Notes under the pieces: model-generated
What the model saw: the letters and a program-made list of their open reading frames with translations, nothing else
Databases searched by the model: none
What the model was told of the DNA's origin: nothing
Made by a program: the position numbers and the translations under genes
From: Azospirillum sp. TSH64
GTDB taxonomy: Bacteria; Pseudomonadota; Alphaproteobacteria; Azospirillales; Azospirillaceae
DNA: 64,000 bases
Direction: 5' to 3'
NCBI RefSeq assembly: GCF_003116035.1
Contig: NZ_LGQW01000015.1
Location: 3,424,646-3,488,645, forward strand
Shown: in pieces, positions 44,790-53,295 of the stretch
Layout of the letters: each line of letters begins with the position of its first letter
Position numbering within the stretch: the stretch's first letter is position 1

Positions 44790-45665
44790 CTACGGCTGGT
44801 CCGCACAGGTGGCGCGGGACAGGATGCGGCGGGCCTTGCGCGCCATCGCTTCGTCGATCATGCGGCCATCGACCACCGCGACGCCCTTGGCGCTTTCAGC
44901 CACAATACGGAGGGCCTGGGCGATCTCGGCTTCGGTCGGAGTAAATGTCGCGTTGATGGCGGCTATCTGGCCGGGATGGATCGCCGCCTTGGCACCGAAT
45001 CCCAGTGCCAGGGCGGAGGCTGCTTCCCGTTGCAATCCGGCGCTGTCGGTCAGGTCGAAGAAGGGGGAATCCACCGCTTCGATGCCCGCGAGCGCCGCGG
45101 CATTGACCAGCCGGGACCGCGCCGACAGCAGCGGCTCCCACGCGGTGGCGCAGCCCAGGTCGGCAGACAGGTCGGCGGCACCGAAGAACAGGGCGGCCAG
45201 CCGGGGCGACGCGCGGGCGATGTCCTCCACCGCCGAGATTCCGCGGGCGGACTCGATCAGCGCCACCAGCGGCAGGGGCCTGCCCGCTCCGCTCAGAAGC
45301 GTGTCGATCCAGCGGATCGTCTCGGGGCTGTCGACCTTCGGCACGATGATGAAATCCGGCCCGCCGCCTTGCGGGCGGCGCATCAGGGCCAGCAGATCCT
45401 CCAGCCCCTCCGGCGTCACCGGCGCGTTGATGCGCAGCGCCCGCAGGATCGGCGCGGCAGGCGCCGCCGCCAGGGCCGTCAACGCCGCATCGCGCGCCGC
45501 CGCCTTGTCGGCAGGCGGTACGGCGTCCTCCAGATCGACGATCAGGACATCGGCACCGGACTGCGCGGCACGGTCGAAGCGGTCCGGGCGCGTCGCCGGG
45601 GTGAACAGCCAGCTGCGGCGGGACCGCCCGCTGGAAAATTCTCCGTCCCGAATTGTCGCGCTCAT
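44790..45665 (-). CDS. CitE-like CoA lyase (HpcH/HpaI family), citramalyl-CoA lyase candidate
   Basis: 291 aa. CitE/CLYBL-type TIM barrel: SWLFTPATRPDRFDRAAQSGADVLIVDLEDAV (substrate and Mg-binding Asp/Glu), LRINAPVTPEG, VPKVDSPETI, ALIESARGI and FFGAADLSADLG with the Mg-binding Asp. Its ATG overlaps the stop of the MaoC-type gene (ATGA). Next to a mesaconyl-C4-CoA-hydratase-like protein, the best call is (S)-citramalyl-CoA lyase giving acetyl-CoA and pyruvate. Malyl-CoA or methylmalyl-CoA cleavage are alternatives. Last gene of the leftward operon. Confidence 0.8.
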   Translation of the reverse strand: MSATIRDGEFSSGRSRRSWLFTPATRPDRFDRAAQSGADVLIVDLEDAVPPADKAAARDAALTALAAAPAAPILRALRINAPVTPEGLEDLLALMRRPQGGGPDFIIVPKVDSPETIRWIDTLLSGAGRPLPLVALIESARGISAVEDIARASPRLAALFFGAADLSADLGCATAWEPLLSARSRLVNAAALAGIEAVDSPFFDLTDSAGLQREAASALALGFGAKAAIHPGQIAAINATFTPTEAEIAQALRIVAESAKGVAVVDGRMIDEAMARKARRILSRATCADQP

Positions 45666-46522
45666 GGCGTCACCACGAATTCGGCCGTCATGGCGACCTG
45701 TCCGTCCGGACCGACCGCCCATCCGTCGATCTCGCCATCCCCCCTTGCCGCCGCGTTCAGCGTGAAGGGGGCGGTGTCGAACAGCGGCCGGCGGGCGCGG
45801 AAGCGGAAACCCGCGACCCGCCGACCATCGGGATCGCCGCCGAGAGTGCGCAACACCAGATCCATCAGCAGGGTCGCCGTCAGCGGTCCGTGAACCACCA
45901 GCCCCGGATAGCCTTCCGCCTCGCGGCAGTAGGGGCGGTCGTAATGGATGCGGTGGCCGTTGAAGGTCAAGGCGGAATAGCGGAACAGCAGCACCGGATC
46001 GGGAGTTACGCCTCGGGTCCAGTCGGCCGCCGGCAGGGGATCGGCGGAAGCCGGCGGCGGCGCCTCTCCCGGCTTGGCGGCCTCGCGGTAGACGATGTCC
46101 TGCTTTTCGCGGATGGCGACGCCGGCGTCGGTCGCGATCTCGTGCATCACGCTGACGAACACCATCCCGCCCGACCGGCCGGACTTGTGCTCCACCGCTT
46201 CGATGGTGGAGGTGCGCCGCATCTCCGCACCGATGGGGATCGGCGCCAGGAAGCGCATGTCGCTGCCGGCCCACATCCTGCGGGGCAGCGGGACCGGCGG
46301 CAGGAAGCCGCCCTTGTGCGGGTGGCCGTCCTCGCCGATGTCCCGCTGCGGCGCGTTGGGCAGGAAATGCAGCCAATGGCCGAGCGGCGGCAGCTCACCC
46401 GCCGGCCAGGGCGGGGTGTCGTGGTCCAGCGTCGCCGCCAGCCCGGCCAGCGGTGCGGCGATGGCGGTGTCGGTCCGCATCTCCACCCGGCCGACCCAGT
46501 CCTTCAGATGGTCGAAGGTCAT
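45662..46522 (-). CDS. Mesaconyl-C4-CoA hydratase-like MaoC/FAS1-type dehydratase (Meh)
   Basis: 286 aa with a double hot-dog fold. The N-terminal FAS1-like half contains LGHWLHFLPNAPQRDIGEDG and GGFLPPVPLPRRMWAGSDM. The C-terminal MaoC-like half contains FRYSALTFNGHRIHYDRPYC with the catalytic His/Asp type residues and GLVVHGPLTATLLMDL. The pattern is that of 3-methylfumaryl-CoA (mesaconyl-C4-CoA) hydratase, which makes (S)-citramalyl-CoA. The ATG overlaps the FAD-oxidase stop (ATGA), and its own stop overlaps the lyase start, so the three genes are translationally coupled. Itaconyl-CoA or another branched enoyl-CoA hydration is a possible alternative. Confidence 0.8.
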   Translation of the reverse strand: MTFDHLKDWVGRVEMRTDTAIAAPLAGLAATLDHDTPPWPAGELPPLGHWLHFLPNAPQRDIGEDGHPHKGGFLPPVPLPRRMWAGSDMRFLAPIPIGAEMRRTSTIEAVEHKSGRSGGMVFVSVMHEIATDAGVAIREKQDIVYREAAKPGEAPPPASADPLPAADWTRGVTPDPVLLFRYSALTFNGHRIHYDRPYCREAEGYPGLVVHGPLTATLLMDLVLRTLGGDPDGRRVAGFRFRARRPLFDTAPFTLNAAARGDGEIDGWAVGPDGQVAMTAEFVVTP

Positions 46523-48054
46523 GGCGCCACCTTGGAGGCCACCTCGGATGAATGCAGGATCTTGCCCGGATTCATGAGGTTGTGCGGATCGAAGGCGCGC
46601 TTCAGCGTCGCCATCATCTCCAGCTCCACCGGCGACTTGTAGCGCGGCATCTCGTCGATGCGCAGGCGGCCGATGCCGTGCTCGGCCGAGATCGACCCGC
46701 CGAGATCGACGACGATGTCGTGGACGATGGCGTTGACCGTCGCCAGCTTCGCCCGCCATTCGGCCGGGTCGCCGTCCTCCGCCTGGATCGGGTTGTAATG
46801 GATGTTGCCGTCGCCGAGATGGCCGAAGGAGAAGGGGCGGATGCCCGGACAGGCCCGCTCCAGCGCCGCGTCGGTGCGGTCGAGGAAGCGCGCGACGCGG
46901 GAGATCGGCACCGAGACGTCATGCTTGAAGGACACGCCCTCGCGCTTCTGCCCTTCCGGGATGCCTTCGCGGATGCGCCACAGCGAATCGGCCTGGGCCT
47001 TCGATGCGGCGACCACGCCGTCCAGCACCTCGCCGGCCTCCATGCCCGCCTCCAGGATGCCCTCCAGCATCTCGGCCAGCCGGTTGCCGGAATCCTGGTC
47101 GGCCAGCTCCACCAGAACGTACCAGGGATAGCGGTCGCGCAGGGGATCGGGCACGTCCGGCACATGTTTGCGGGCCACGTCGATGCAGGCGCGCTGGATC
47201 AGTTCGAAGGTGACGATGCGGTCGCCGGCCACGCCCTTGGCGCGGGTCAGCAGGTCGACGGCATCGCTGGGGGCCGACACGGCGACCAGGGCGGTGGCGG
47301 TTGCGCGCGGCAGCGGCGACAGCTTCAGCACCGCGGCGGTGACGATGCCCAGCGTGCCTTCGGAACCGATGAAGATCTGCTTCAGGTCGTAGCCGGCATT
47401 GTCCTTGCGCAGGCCGCGCAGCCCGTCCCAGATGCGGCCGTCGGGCAGAACCACCTCCAGCCCGGCCACGAGGTTGCGCATGTTGCCATAGCGCACGACC
47501 TGCACGCCGCCGGCATTGGTCGCGATGTTGCCGCCGATCTGGCACGACCCTTCGGCGGCGAGGCTCATCGGGAACAGCCGGCCGACGTCACGCGCGGCAC
47601 TCTGGATGTTGGCGAGGATGCAGCCGGCCTCCACCGTCATCGTGTCGTTGTCGATGTCGATTTCGCGGATGCGGTTCAGCCGGTTGGTGGAGATGACGAT
47701 CTCCGATCCGTCGGCATGCGGCTGGCTGGCCCCGGTCAGGCCGGTGTTGCCGCCCTGGGGCACGATCGGCGTGCGGGTTTCGGCACAGATGCGGACCACC
47801 GCGGCAAGGGCCTCGGTGCTGTCGGGCAGCACCACGGCGGGCGACCGGCCGACCCAGCCGTCGCGCCAGGATTCCATGAAGGGTTTCATGGTGTCGGGAT
47901 CGGTGATCAGGCCGCGGTCGCCGACGATGGCACGGATGGGGGCGAGCACGGCCGTTTCGAAGTCCGGTCGCAGGGTGGCCTGTCCGCTGGTGTGCCCGGT
48001 GGTCGGGATGTCGTTCGGCAAGGGGGCTCTCCCTGGGCTACGGGCCTGCGTCAC
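46519..48054 (-). CDS. FAD-linked D-2-hydroxyacid dehydrogenase (GlcD/D2HGDH-like)
   Basis: 511 aa from the GTG at 48054. FAD_binding_4 domain (VPQGGNTGLTGASQPHADGSEIVIS, IGGNIATNAGGVQVVRYGNMR, IGSEGTLGIVTAAVLKL) and FAD-oxidase C-terminal domain (FGHLGDGNIHYN, SISAEHGIGRLR). The length and motifs fit D-2-hydroxyglutarate or D-lactate dehydrogenases, oxidising a D-2-hydroxyacid to the 2-oxoacid. The GTG overlaps the aldehyde dehydrogenase stop by four bases, as at the next two junctions. A TTG at 48021 with a better AGGGAGAG upstream is the alternative. Substrate unknown. Confidence 0.85.
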   Translation of the reverse strand: MTQARSPGRAPLPNDIPTTGHTSGQATLRPDFETAVLAPIRAIVGDRGLITDPDTMKPFMESWRDGWVGRSPAVVLPDSTEALAAVVRICAETRTPIVPQGGNTGLTGASQPHADGSEIVISTNRLNRIREIDIDNDTMTVEAGCILANIQSAARDVGRLFPMSLAAEGSCQIGGNIATNAGGVQVVRYGNMRNLVAGLEVVLPDGRIWDGLRGLRKDNAGYDLKQIFIGSEGTLGIVTAAVLKLSPLPRATATALVAVSAPSDAVDLLTRAKGVAGDRIVTFELIQRACIDVARKHVPDVPDPLRDRYPWYVLVELADQDSGNRLAEMLEGILEAGMEAGEVLDGVVAASKAQADSLWRIREGIPEGQKREGVSFKHDVSVPISRVARFLDRTDAALERACPGIRPFSFGHLGDGNIHYNPIQAEDGDPAEWRAKLATVNAIVHDIVVDLGGSISAEHGIGRLRIDEMPRYKSPVELEMMATLKRAFDPHNLMNPGKILHSSEVASKVAP

Positions 48055-49505
48055 AGCGCGCGGTAGGCCGTCTTGATGATGGTGTAGAATTCGATGGCAG
48101 ACCGTCCCTGCTCGCGCGGGCCGTAGCTCGACATCTTCCGCCCGCCGAAGGGGACATGGTAGTCGACGCCCGCCGTCGGCAGGTTCAGCATGGTCATGCC
48201 GGCCTGGATGTTGGCCTGGAAATGGCGGGCGTGCTTCATCGAATTGGTGATGATCCCCGACGACAGGCCGTAATCGGTGTCGTTGGCGACGGCCAATGCC
48301 TCGTCGTAATCCTTGACGCGGATGACGCTGGCGACCGGGCCGAACACCTCCTCACGATTGATGGTCATGGCGTTGCTGGTGTCGGTGAACAAGGCAGGGG
48401 CGAGGAAGTACCCGCGCGTCGGCCGCTCCAGCCGCGTGCCGCCGGACGCCAGCCGGGCGCCCTCGCCGAGGCCGGTGTCGATGTAGTGCAGGTTCTTGGT
48501 CAGCTGGAACTCGTCGATCACCGGGCCGATCTGGGTCTCCGGCTTCAGGGCATGGCCGACGCGCAGGGCCGCCATCCGCTCGACCATCGCGGCGACGAAG
48601 GCATCGTGGATGCTGTCCTCGACGATGAAGCGGCCGGTGGCGGTGCAGCGTTGACCGGCATGGAAATAGGCGCTGTTGACGCCGATCTCGGCGGCGCGCT
48701 CCGGGTCGGCGTCGCCCAGCACCACCAGCGGGTTCTGGCCGCCCAACTCCAGCTGGACGCGGATCATCCGCTCGGCGCAGCGCACGGCGATCCGCCGTCC
48801 GGTGTTGACGGACCCGGTGAAGGACACCGCGTCCACCGCATCGACCACCGCGGCGCCGACGTTCGGACCGGCGCCGATCACCAGATTGAACAGGCCGGCC
48901 GGCATGCCGTGCGCCTCCAGCGCCGCCGCGATGATGCGGGTGACGGCGATGGAGATGCCGGGGGTCTTTTCCGACGGCTTCCAGATCACCGCGTTGCCGA
49001 AGGCGAGCGCCGGGGCGATCTTCCACATCGGCGTGGCGACCGGGAAGTTCCAGGGCGTCACCAGGCCGATGACGCCGACCGGCTCACGCGTCACGTCCAC
49101 CTCGACGCCCGGGCGCACCGAGCCCAGCGTCTCGCCCGGCGCCCGCAATGCCTCGGCGGAGAAGAAGCGGGCGAGATGGGCGGCGCGGACGATCTCGCCC
49201 AGCGCGTCGGGGATGGTCTTGCCGCCCTCGGTGGCGGCGATCCTGGCCAGCTCGTCCTTGCCGTCGAACAGCGCGCGGGAGATGGCGTCGAGCACCAGGG
49301 AACGCTGCTCCACCGTCGCGGCGCGCCAGTGCGGCTGGGCGCTGCGGGCGGCGGCCACGGCTTCGGCCACGTCGTCGGCACCGGCCAGCGTGTAGGAGCC
49401 GGCCAGCTCGTCCAGGTCCGACGGGTTGAAGATGTCGAGCCGGTCGCGGCCCGGCCGCCAGCTGCCGGCGATGAAGTTGGTGTTTTTACTGTTGTCGGAA
49501 GGCAT
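48051..49505 (-). CDS. NAD(P)-dependent aldehyde dehydrogenase (semialdehyde type)
   Basis: 484 aa. Catalytic Cys287 in HAGQRCTATGR, glutamate in ELGGQNPLVV, cofactor segment TPWNFPVATPMWKIAPALAFGN and FTGSVNTGRRIA. Closest in pattern to 2-oxoglutarate-semialdehyde or succinate-semialdehyde dehydrogenases. It could supply the missing 2-oxoglutarate-semialdehyde step for the aldarate operon 40 kb away, but its operon position suggests a role in the TRAP-linked pathway. Stop overlaps the next gene. Confidence 0.88.
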   Translation of the reverse strand: MPSDNSKNTNFIAGSWRPGRDRLDIFNPSDLDELAGSYTLAGADDVAEAVAAARSAQPHWRAATVEQRSLVLDAISRALFDGKDELARIAATEGGKTIPDALGEIVRAAHLARFFSAEALRAPGETLGSVRPGVEVDVTREPVGVIGLVTPWNFPVATPMWKIAPALAFGNAVIWKPSEKTPGISIAVTRIIAAALEAHGMPAGLFNLVIGAGPNVGAAVVDAVDAVSFTGSVNTGRRIAVRCAERMIRVQLELGGQNPLVVLGDADPERAAEIGVNSAYFHAGQRCTATGRFIVEDSIHDAFVAAMVERMAALRVGHALKPETQIGPVIDEFQLTKNLHYIDTGLGEGARLASGGTRLERPTRGYFLAPALFTDTSNAMTINREEVFGPVASVIRVKDYDEALAVANDTDYGLSSGIITNSMKHARHFQANIQAGMTMLNLPTAGVDYHVPFGGRKMSSYGPREQGRSAIEFYTIIKTAYRAL

Positions 49506-49571
49506 GTCGGGTCTTCTCCGGAAATCCGTTCGGTCGAGGGCGGGTGCGGCGGCCTCAAGTCAGCCTTTTGG

Positions 49572-50555
49572 TCAGCCGGCGCGGGCCACCCGCTCCTTCA
49601 GGGCGGTCAGCGCCCACAGCGTTTCGATGGTCGGCACCGGCACATCGCGGCGGCGGGCCAGTTCGAGGACGGCGGTCACGATGGGATCGATCTCCATGCT
49701 GCGCCCCGCCTCGAAATCCTGCAGCATCGACGGCTTGTGGCCGGGGACGCCGCTGCCGCGGGCGAGCCGCTCGTCGATGTCGTCGGGCAGGTCGACGCCC
49801 CAGGCGCTGGCCACCGCCAGGCATTCGCGCATCAGCCGGCCCTGGACGGCGGCCATGCCGGCGGCCTGCTCCATGGCGCCCATGGTGGCGCCGGTCAGCA
49901 CGCTGGTCGGGCCGACCGCCATGTTGAGCATCAGCTTGCTCCACAGCGGGACGCGGATGTCGGCGGGCAGCCGGGCGGTGGCGCCGCCGGCGTTGAAGGA
50001 CTCTGCCAGTGCCGCCAGCTTTTCGGCATGGTCGCCCGGACGCGGCGCCCCGAAGGCCAGCACCGGCATGGCGCTATGGGCGACGACGCCCGGCTCGACG
50101 ATGCGGGCGGGCAGCACCTCGATCACGCAGGCGGCTATTCGCTCCGGGCCGATGGCCGACCACAGGGCGCCGCCGGGATCGACCACCTCCAGCGGCTCCG
50201 CCGTCACGCCGTTGCCGGCACCATGCAGATACCACCAGGGAATGCCGTTCTGCGCGGCCACCACCAGCGTCTCCGGACCGCACAACGCTGCGAAGGAGGA
50301 GGTAAGCGCCGGCAGCCCGTGCCCCTTGACCGTGACGATCACCATGTCCTGCGGACCCAGATCGGCGGCGTCGTCGCTGGCCAGCGGCCGGCAGGTCAGC
50401 GTGCCCTTCGGCGTCTGGACGGTCAGGCCGCGCTCGCGGATCGCCGCCAGATGGGCACCGCGCGCCAGCAGCGACACCTCGTGCCGGCCGGTCGCGGCCA
50501 GGTACCCCGCCAGCGCGCCGCCCACGGCGCCGGCCCCTACGACGGCGATGCGCAT
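49572..50555 (-). CDS. 2-dehydropantoate 2-reductase-family (ApbA/PanE) oxidoreductase
   Basis: 327 aa. Rossmann motif VVGAGAVGGALAGYLA at the N-terminus and the family C-terminal helical domain with the catalytic Lys region (PLWSKLMLNM) and DFEAGRSMEIDPIV. GGAAGG lies before the ATG at 50555. The family includes ketopantoate reductase but also enzymes reducing other 2-oxoacids. Its place between the TRAP permease and the aldehyde dehydrogenase favours a catabolic 2-oxoacid/2-hydroxyacid role over pantothenate synthesis. Confidence 0.82.
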   Translation of the reverse strand: MRIAVVGAGAVGGALAGYLAATGRHEVSLLARGAHLAAIRERGLTVQTPKGTLTCRPLASDDAADLGPQDMVIVTVKGHGLPALTSSFAALCGPETLVVAAQNGIPWWYLHGAGNGVTAEPLEVVDPGGALWSAIGPERIAACVIEVLPARIVEPGVVAHSAMPVLAFGAPRPGDHAEKLAALAESFNAGGATARLPADIRVPLWSKLMLNMAVGPTSVLTGATMGAMEQAAGMAAVQGRLMRECLAVASAWGVDLPDDIDERLARGSGVPGHKPSMLQDFEAGRSMEIDPIVTAVLELARRRDVPVPTIETLWALTALKERVARAG

Positions 50556-50574
50556 GTCGTCTTCCCTTCCTGTC

Positions 50575-52527
50575 TCACTTGAATTCCAGCGGCGGCAGCT
50601 CGTTGTCCATGCCGCTGCCAAGGCCCTGGAACTGCTCCTCGATCTGCTTGTCGTCCAGTTTGACCGCGGCCGACTTGTAATGCATGACCATCTGCGGGAA
50701 GGCGATCACCAGCGCCACCATCACCAGCTGGATGACGACGAAGGGCACGGCTCCCCAGTAGATCTGGCTGGTCAGGACCGGCGCCGTCTCCTTCTTGGTC
50801 ACGCGGTCGATGTAGGGCAGCTTCGGCGCCACCGAGCGCAGGAAGAACAGCGAGAAGCCGAAGGGCGGGTGCATGAAGCTGGTCTGCATGTTCACCGCCA
50901 GGATGATGCCGAACCACACCAGATCGATGCCCAGCCGGTCGGCCGCCGGAGCCAGCAGCGGGATGACGATGAAGGCCAGCTCGAAGAAATCGAGGAAGAA
51001 GGCGAGCAGGAACACCATCACGCTGACGGCGATCAGGAAGCCCATCTGGCCGCCCGGCAGGGAGACCATCAGCTCCTCGACCCAGACATGGCCGTTGACG
51101 CCGTAGAAGGTCAGCGAGAACACCCGCGCCCCGATCAGGATGAACAGCACGAAGGCCGCCAGCTTGGCCGTCGAGTAGGTCGCCTGACGCACCATGTCGA
51201 AGCTCAGCCGCTTCTTCATCGCCGCCAGCGCCAGCGCGCCGACGGCACCCATGGCGCCGCCCTCGGTCGGGGTGGCGAGGCCGATGAAGATGGTGCCGAG
51301 CACCAGGAAGATCAGCGCCAGCGGCGGCACCATGACGAAGGTCGCCTGCTCCGCCATCCGGGAGATCAGGCGCCGGCCGCTGGCCCGTTCCACCAGCGCC
51401 ACCGCCAGGGCATAGAGCGCGCCCGCCGCGATGGAATCGCCGAGCAGCGCCAGCGTGGTCGAGCCGTTCAGCGTCAGCCACGCCGCTCCCGCCGTCAGCA
51501 CCGCCGTGACCGCGGCTTGAAGGACGAGACGCTGCGCGCCGAAGGTCCGGTTGAAGGTGGCGGCCAGGAAGGCCACCGTCACCGCCACAGACAGCAGCAG
51601 CACGACATAGTCTGCGCCGGATTTCACCCCGGTTCGTCCCATCACCCAATAGGCGACGGCGCCCGAGAACAGCGCGAGCAGCCCGAGCTGCCAGACGCCG
51701 CGTGCGCCGTTGGGCTCGCGGTAGGCGATGGCTTCCGGCGGCAGGCCGGGGGCGGCCTTGGGCCAGATCATCGAGACGACGAAGACGTAGAGGGCGTACA
51801 GGCCGGCCAGCAGCAGGCCGGGGATGAAGGCGGCCTCGTACATGTCGCCGACGGAGCGGCCGAGCTGGTCGGCCATGACGATCAGCACCAGCGACGGCGG
51901 GATGATCTGGGCCAGCGTGCCGGACGCGGCGATGATGCCCGATGCCAGACGGCGGTCGTAGCCGTAGCGCAGCATGATCGGCAGCGAGATCAGGCCCATG
52001 GAGATCACCGACGCGGCGACCACGCCGGTCGTCGCAGCCAAGAGCGCGCCGACGAAGATGACGGCGTAGGCGAGCCCGCCGCGGATCGAGCCGAACAGTT
52101 GCCCGATGGTGTCGAGCAGATCCTCGGCCATGCCGGAGCGTTCCAGCACCAGCCCCATGAAGGTGAAGAAGGGCACGGCCAGCAGCACGTCATTGTTCAT
52201 CGTGCCGTAGATGCGTTCCGGCAACGCCTGGAACAGGTCGGGCCGGAACAGGCCCAGCTCGATGCCGATCAGGCCGAAGAGCAGGCCGTTGGCGGCCAGC
52301 GCGAAGGCGACCGGATAGCCCAGCAGCAGCATGACCACCAGCACGCCGAACATGATCGGCGCCATGTTGTGGCCGAACCAGCCGCGCCAGCCCTCCTGTT
52401 CGGCGAGCGCACCGGCGCCCGGCACCGGAAGCACATAGAGCGCCACGGCCACGGCGGCCAGCAGCAGCAGGGAGATGACGGACAGCCGGACGGTGCGCGG
52501 CGACAGGGAGGGGGAGGTCGTGCTCAT
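50575..52527 (-). CDS. TRAP transporter large permease (DctM), extended form
   Basis: 650 aa, more than the usual 425-440 aa of DctM. Typical DctM blocks flank an extended middle: MFGVLVVMLLLGYPVAFALAANG, TGVVAASVISMGLISLPIMLRYGYDRRLASGIIAASGTLAQIIPPS before, and MATPTEGG-like GLATPTEGGAMGAVGALALA after. The roughly 160-residue insertion (about 240-400) adds several hydrophobic helices, as seen in the long DctM subgroup. It follows the DctQ gene and forms the Na+-driven importer with DctQ and DctP. Confidence 0.9.
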   Translation of the reverse strand: MSTTSPSLSPRTVRLSVISLLLLAAVAVALYVLPVPGAGALAEQEGWRGWFGHNMAPIMFGVLVVMLLLGYPVAFALAANGLLFGLIGIELGLFRPDLFQALPERIYGTMNNDVLLAVPFFTFMGLVLERSGMAEDLLDTIGQLFGSIRGGLAYAVIFVGALLAATTGVVAASVISMGLISLPIMLRYGYDRRLASGIIAASGTLAQIIPPSLVLIVMADQLGRSVGDMYEAAFIPGLLLAGLYALYVFVVSMIWPKAAPGLPPEAIAYREPNGARGVWQLGLLALFSGAVAYWVMGRTGVKSGADYVVLLLSVAVTVAFLAATFNRTFGAQRLVLQAAVTAVLTAGAAWLTLNGSTTLALLGDSIAAGALYALAVALVERASGRRLISRMAEQATFVMVPPLALIFLVLGTIFIGLATPTEGGAMGAVGALALAAMKKRLSFDMVRQATYSTAKLAAFVLFILIGARVFSLTFYGVNGHVWVEELMVSLPGGQMGFLIAVSVMVFLLAFFLDFFELAFIVIPLLAPAADRLGIDLVWFGIILAVNMQTSFMHPPFGFSLFFLRSVAPKLPYIDRVTKKETAPVLTSQIYWGAVPFVVIQLVMVALVIAFPQMVMHYKSAAVKLDDKQIEEQFQGLGSGMDNELPPLEFK

Positions 52528-52534
52528 CGCGCGT

Positions 52535-53182
52535 CTACCGGCTGGGAAGGGTGTCGGAAGGGGTGGCACGCTCGCGCTCGGCGGCGAGCAGCCGCTCGGC
52601 CTCGGCCTCGGCGGCCGCCTGATGGCCTCCGGCCCGCTGGGTCCCGTCCTCCAGATGGCCGGACATGATCGCGGCGCGCTTGACCAGCTCCGACAGGCCC
52701 TGGACGAACAGGACGGTGAAGCCCAGCGGAATCAGCAGCTTCGCCGGCCATTGCGGCAGGCCGCCGGCGTTCATCGACTGTTCCTCGATGGCGTAGGAGG
52801 CAAGCGCGAAGGGCCAGGAGGTGATCATCATCACGAAGCTGAAGGGCAGCAGGAAGGCGATATGGCCGAACAGGTCGATGCCGTCGCGCGCGCGTTTCGT
52901 CAGCATCGCATTGACGATGTCGATGCGGATGTGCTCGTCCTCCCGCAACGTCCAGGGCGAGCAGAGCAGGAACACCGCGGCGAACAGCACCCATTGCAGT
53001 TCCAGCCACGAGTTGGAGCTGACGTCGAACAGCTTGCGGATCACGGCGTTGACTGCCGAAACCAGGATCGCCAGCAGGATCAGCCAGGAGATCGCCTTTC
53101 CCAGCCGCGCGGTGACCGCGTCGACCAGCCGGCAGACCCCGACCAGGGCCGTCATCAGGGGGGAGGAGGATGGGCTCGTCAT
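52535..53182 (-). CDS. TRAP transporter small permease (DctQ)
   Basis: 215-aa inner-membrane subunit with four hydrophobic helices (SWLILLAILVSAVNAVIRKLF, WVLFAAVFLLCSPWTLRE, FGHIAFLLPFSFVMMIT, LLIPLGFTVLFVQGL). The EDEHIRIDI segment is the family signature. Start 53182 lies 113 bases after the DctP stop. Its stop is seven bases before the DctM start. Confidence 0.9.
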   Translation of the reverse strand: MTSPSSSPLMTALVGVCRLVDAVTARLGKAISWLILLAILVSAVNAVIRKLFDVSSNSWLELQWVLFAAVFLLCSPWTLREDEHIRIDIVNAMLTKRARDGIDLFGHIAFLLPFSFVMMITSWPFALASYAIEEQSMNAGGLPQWPAKLLIPLGFTVLFVQGLSELVKRAAIMSGHLEDGTQRAGGHQAAAEAEAERLLAAERERATPSDTLPSR

Positions 53183-53295
53183 GGAGGCAGAGTCTCCCGG
53201 AAGGCCGGTCGCGAACGCTGCGACGACGCCAATGCCGGGAGCGGTCGTGCCGCTGCCCGGTCCATGGCTGGGATATCGCACGGAGAGACGGCGGA

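Noticed and set aside
48051..49505. Assigning the aldehyde dehydrogenase as the missing aldarate-pathway enzyme
   Set aside because: The sequence type fits, but it is 40 kb away and translationally coupled to a different operon, so the link is kept only as a possibility.
49426..52668. Plus-strand open frame of 1080 codons opposite the TRAP permease and PanE-like genes
   Set aside because: The translation is repetitive and rich in His, Gln and Asp. The minus strand encodes well-conserved DctM and PanE-type proteins over the same bases.
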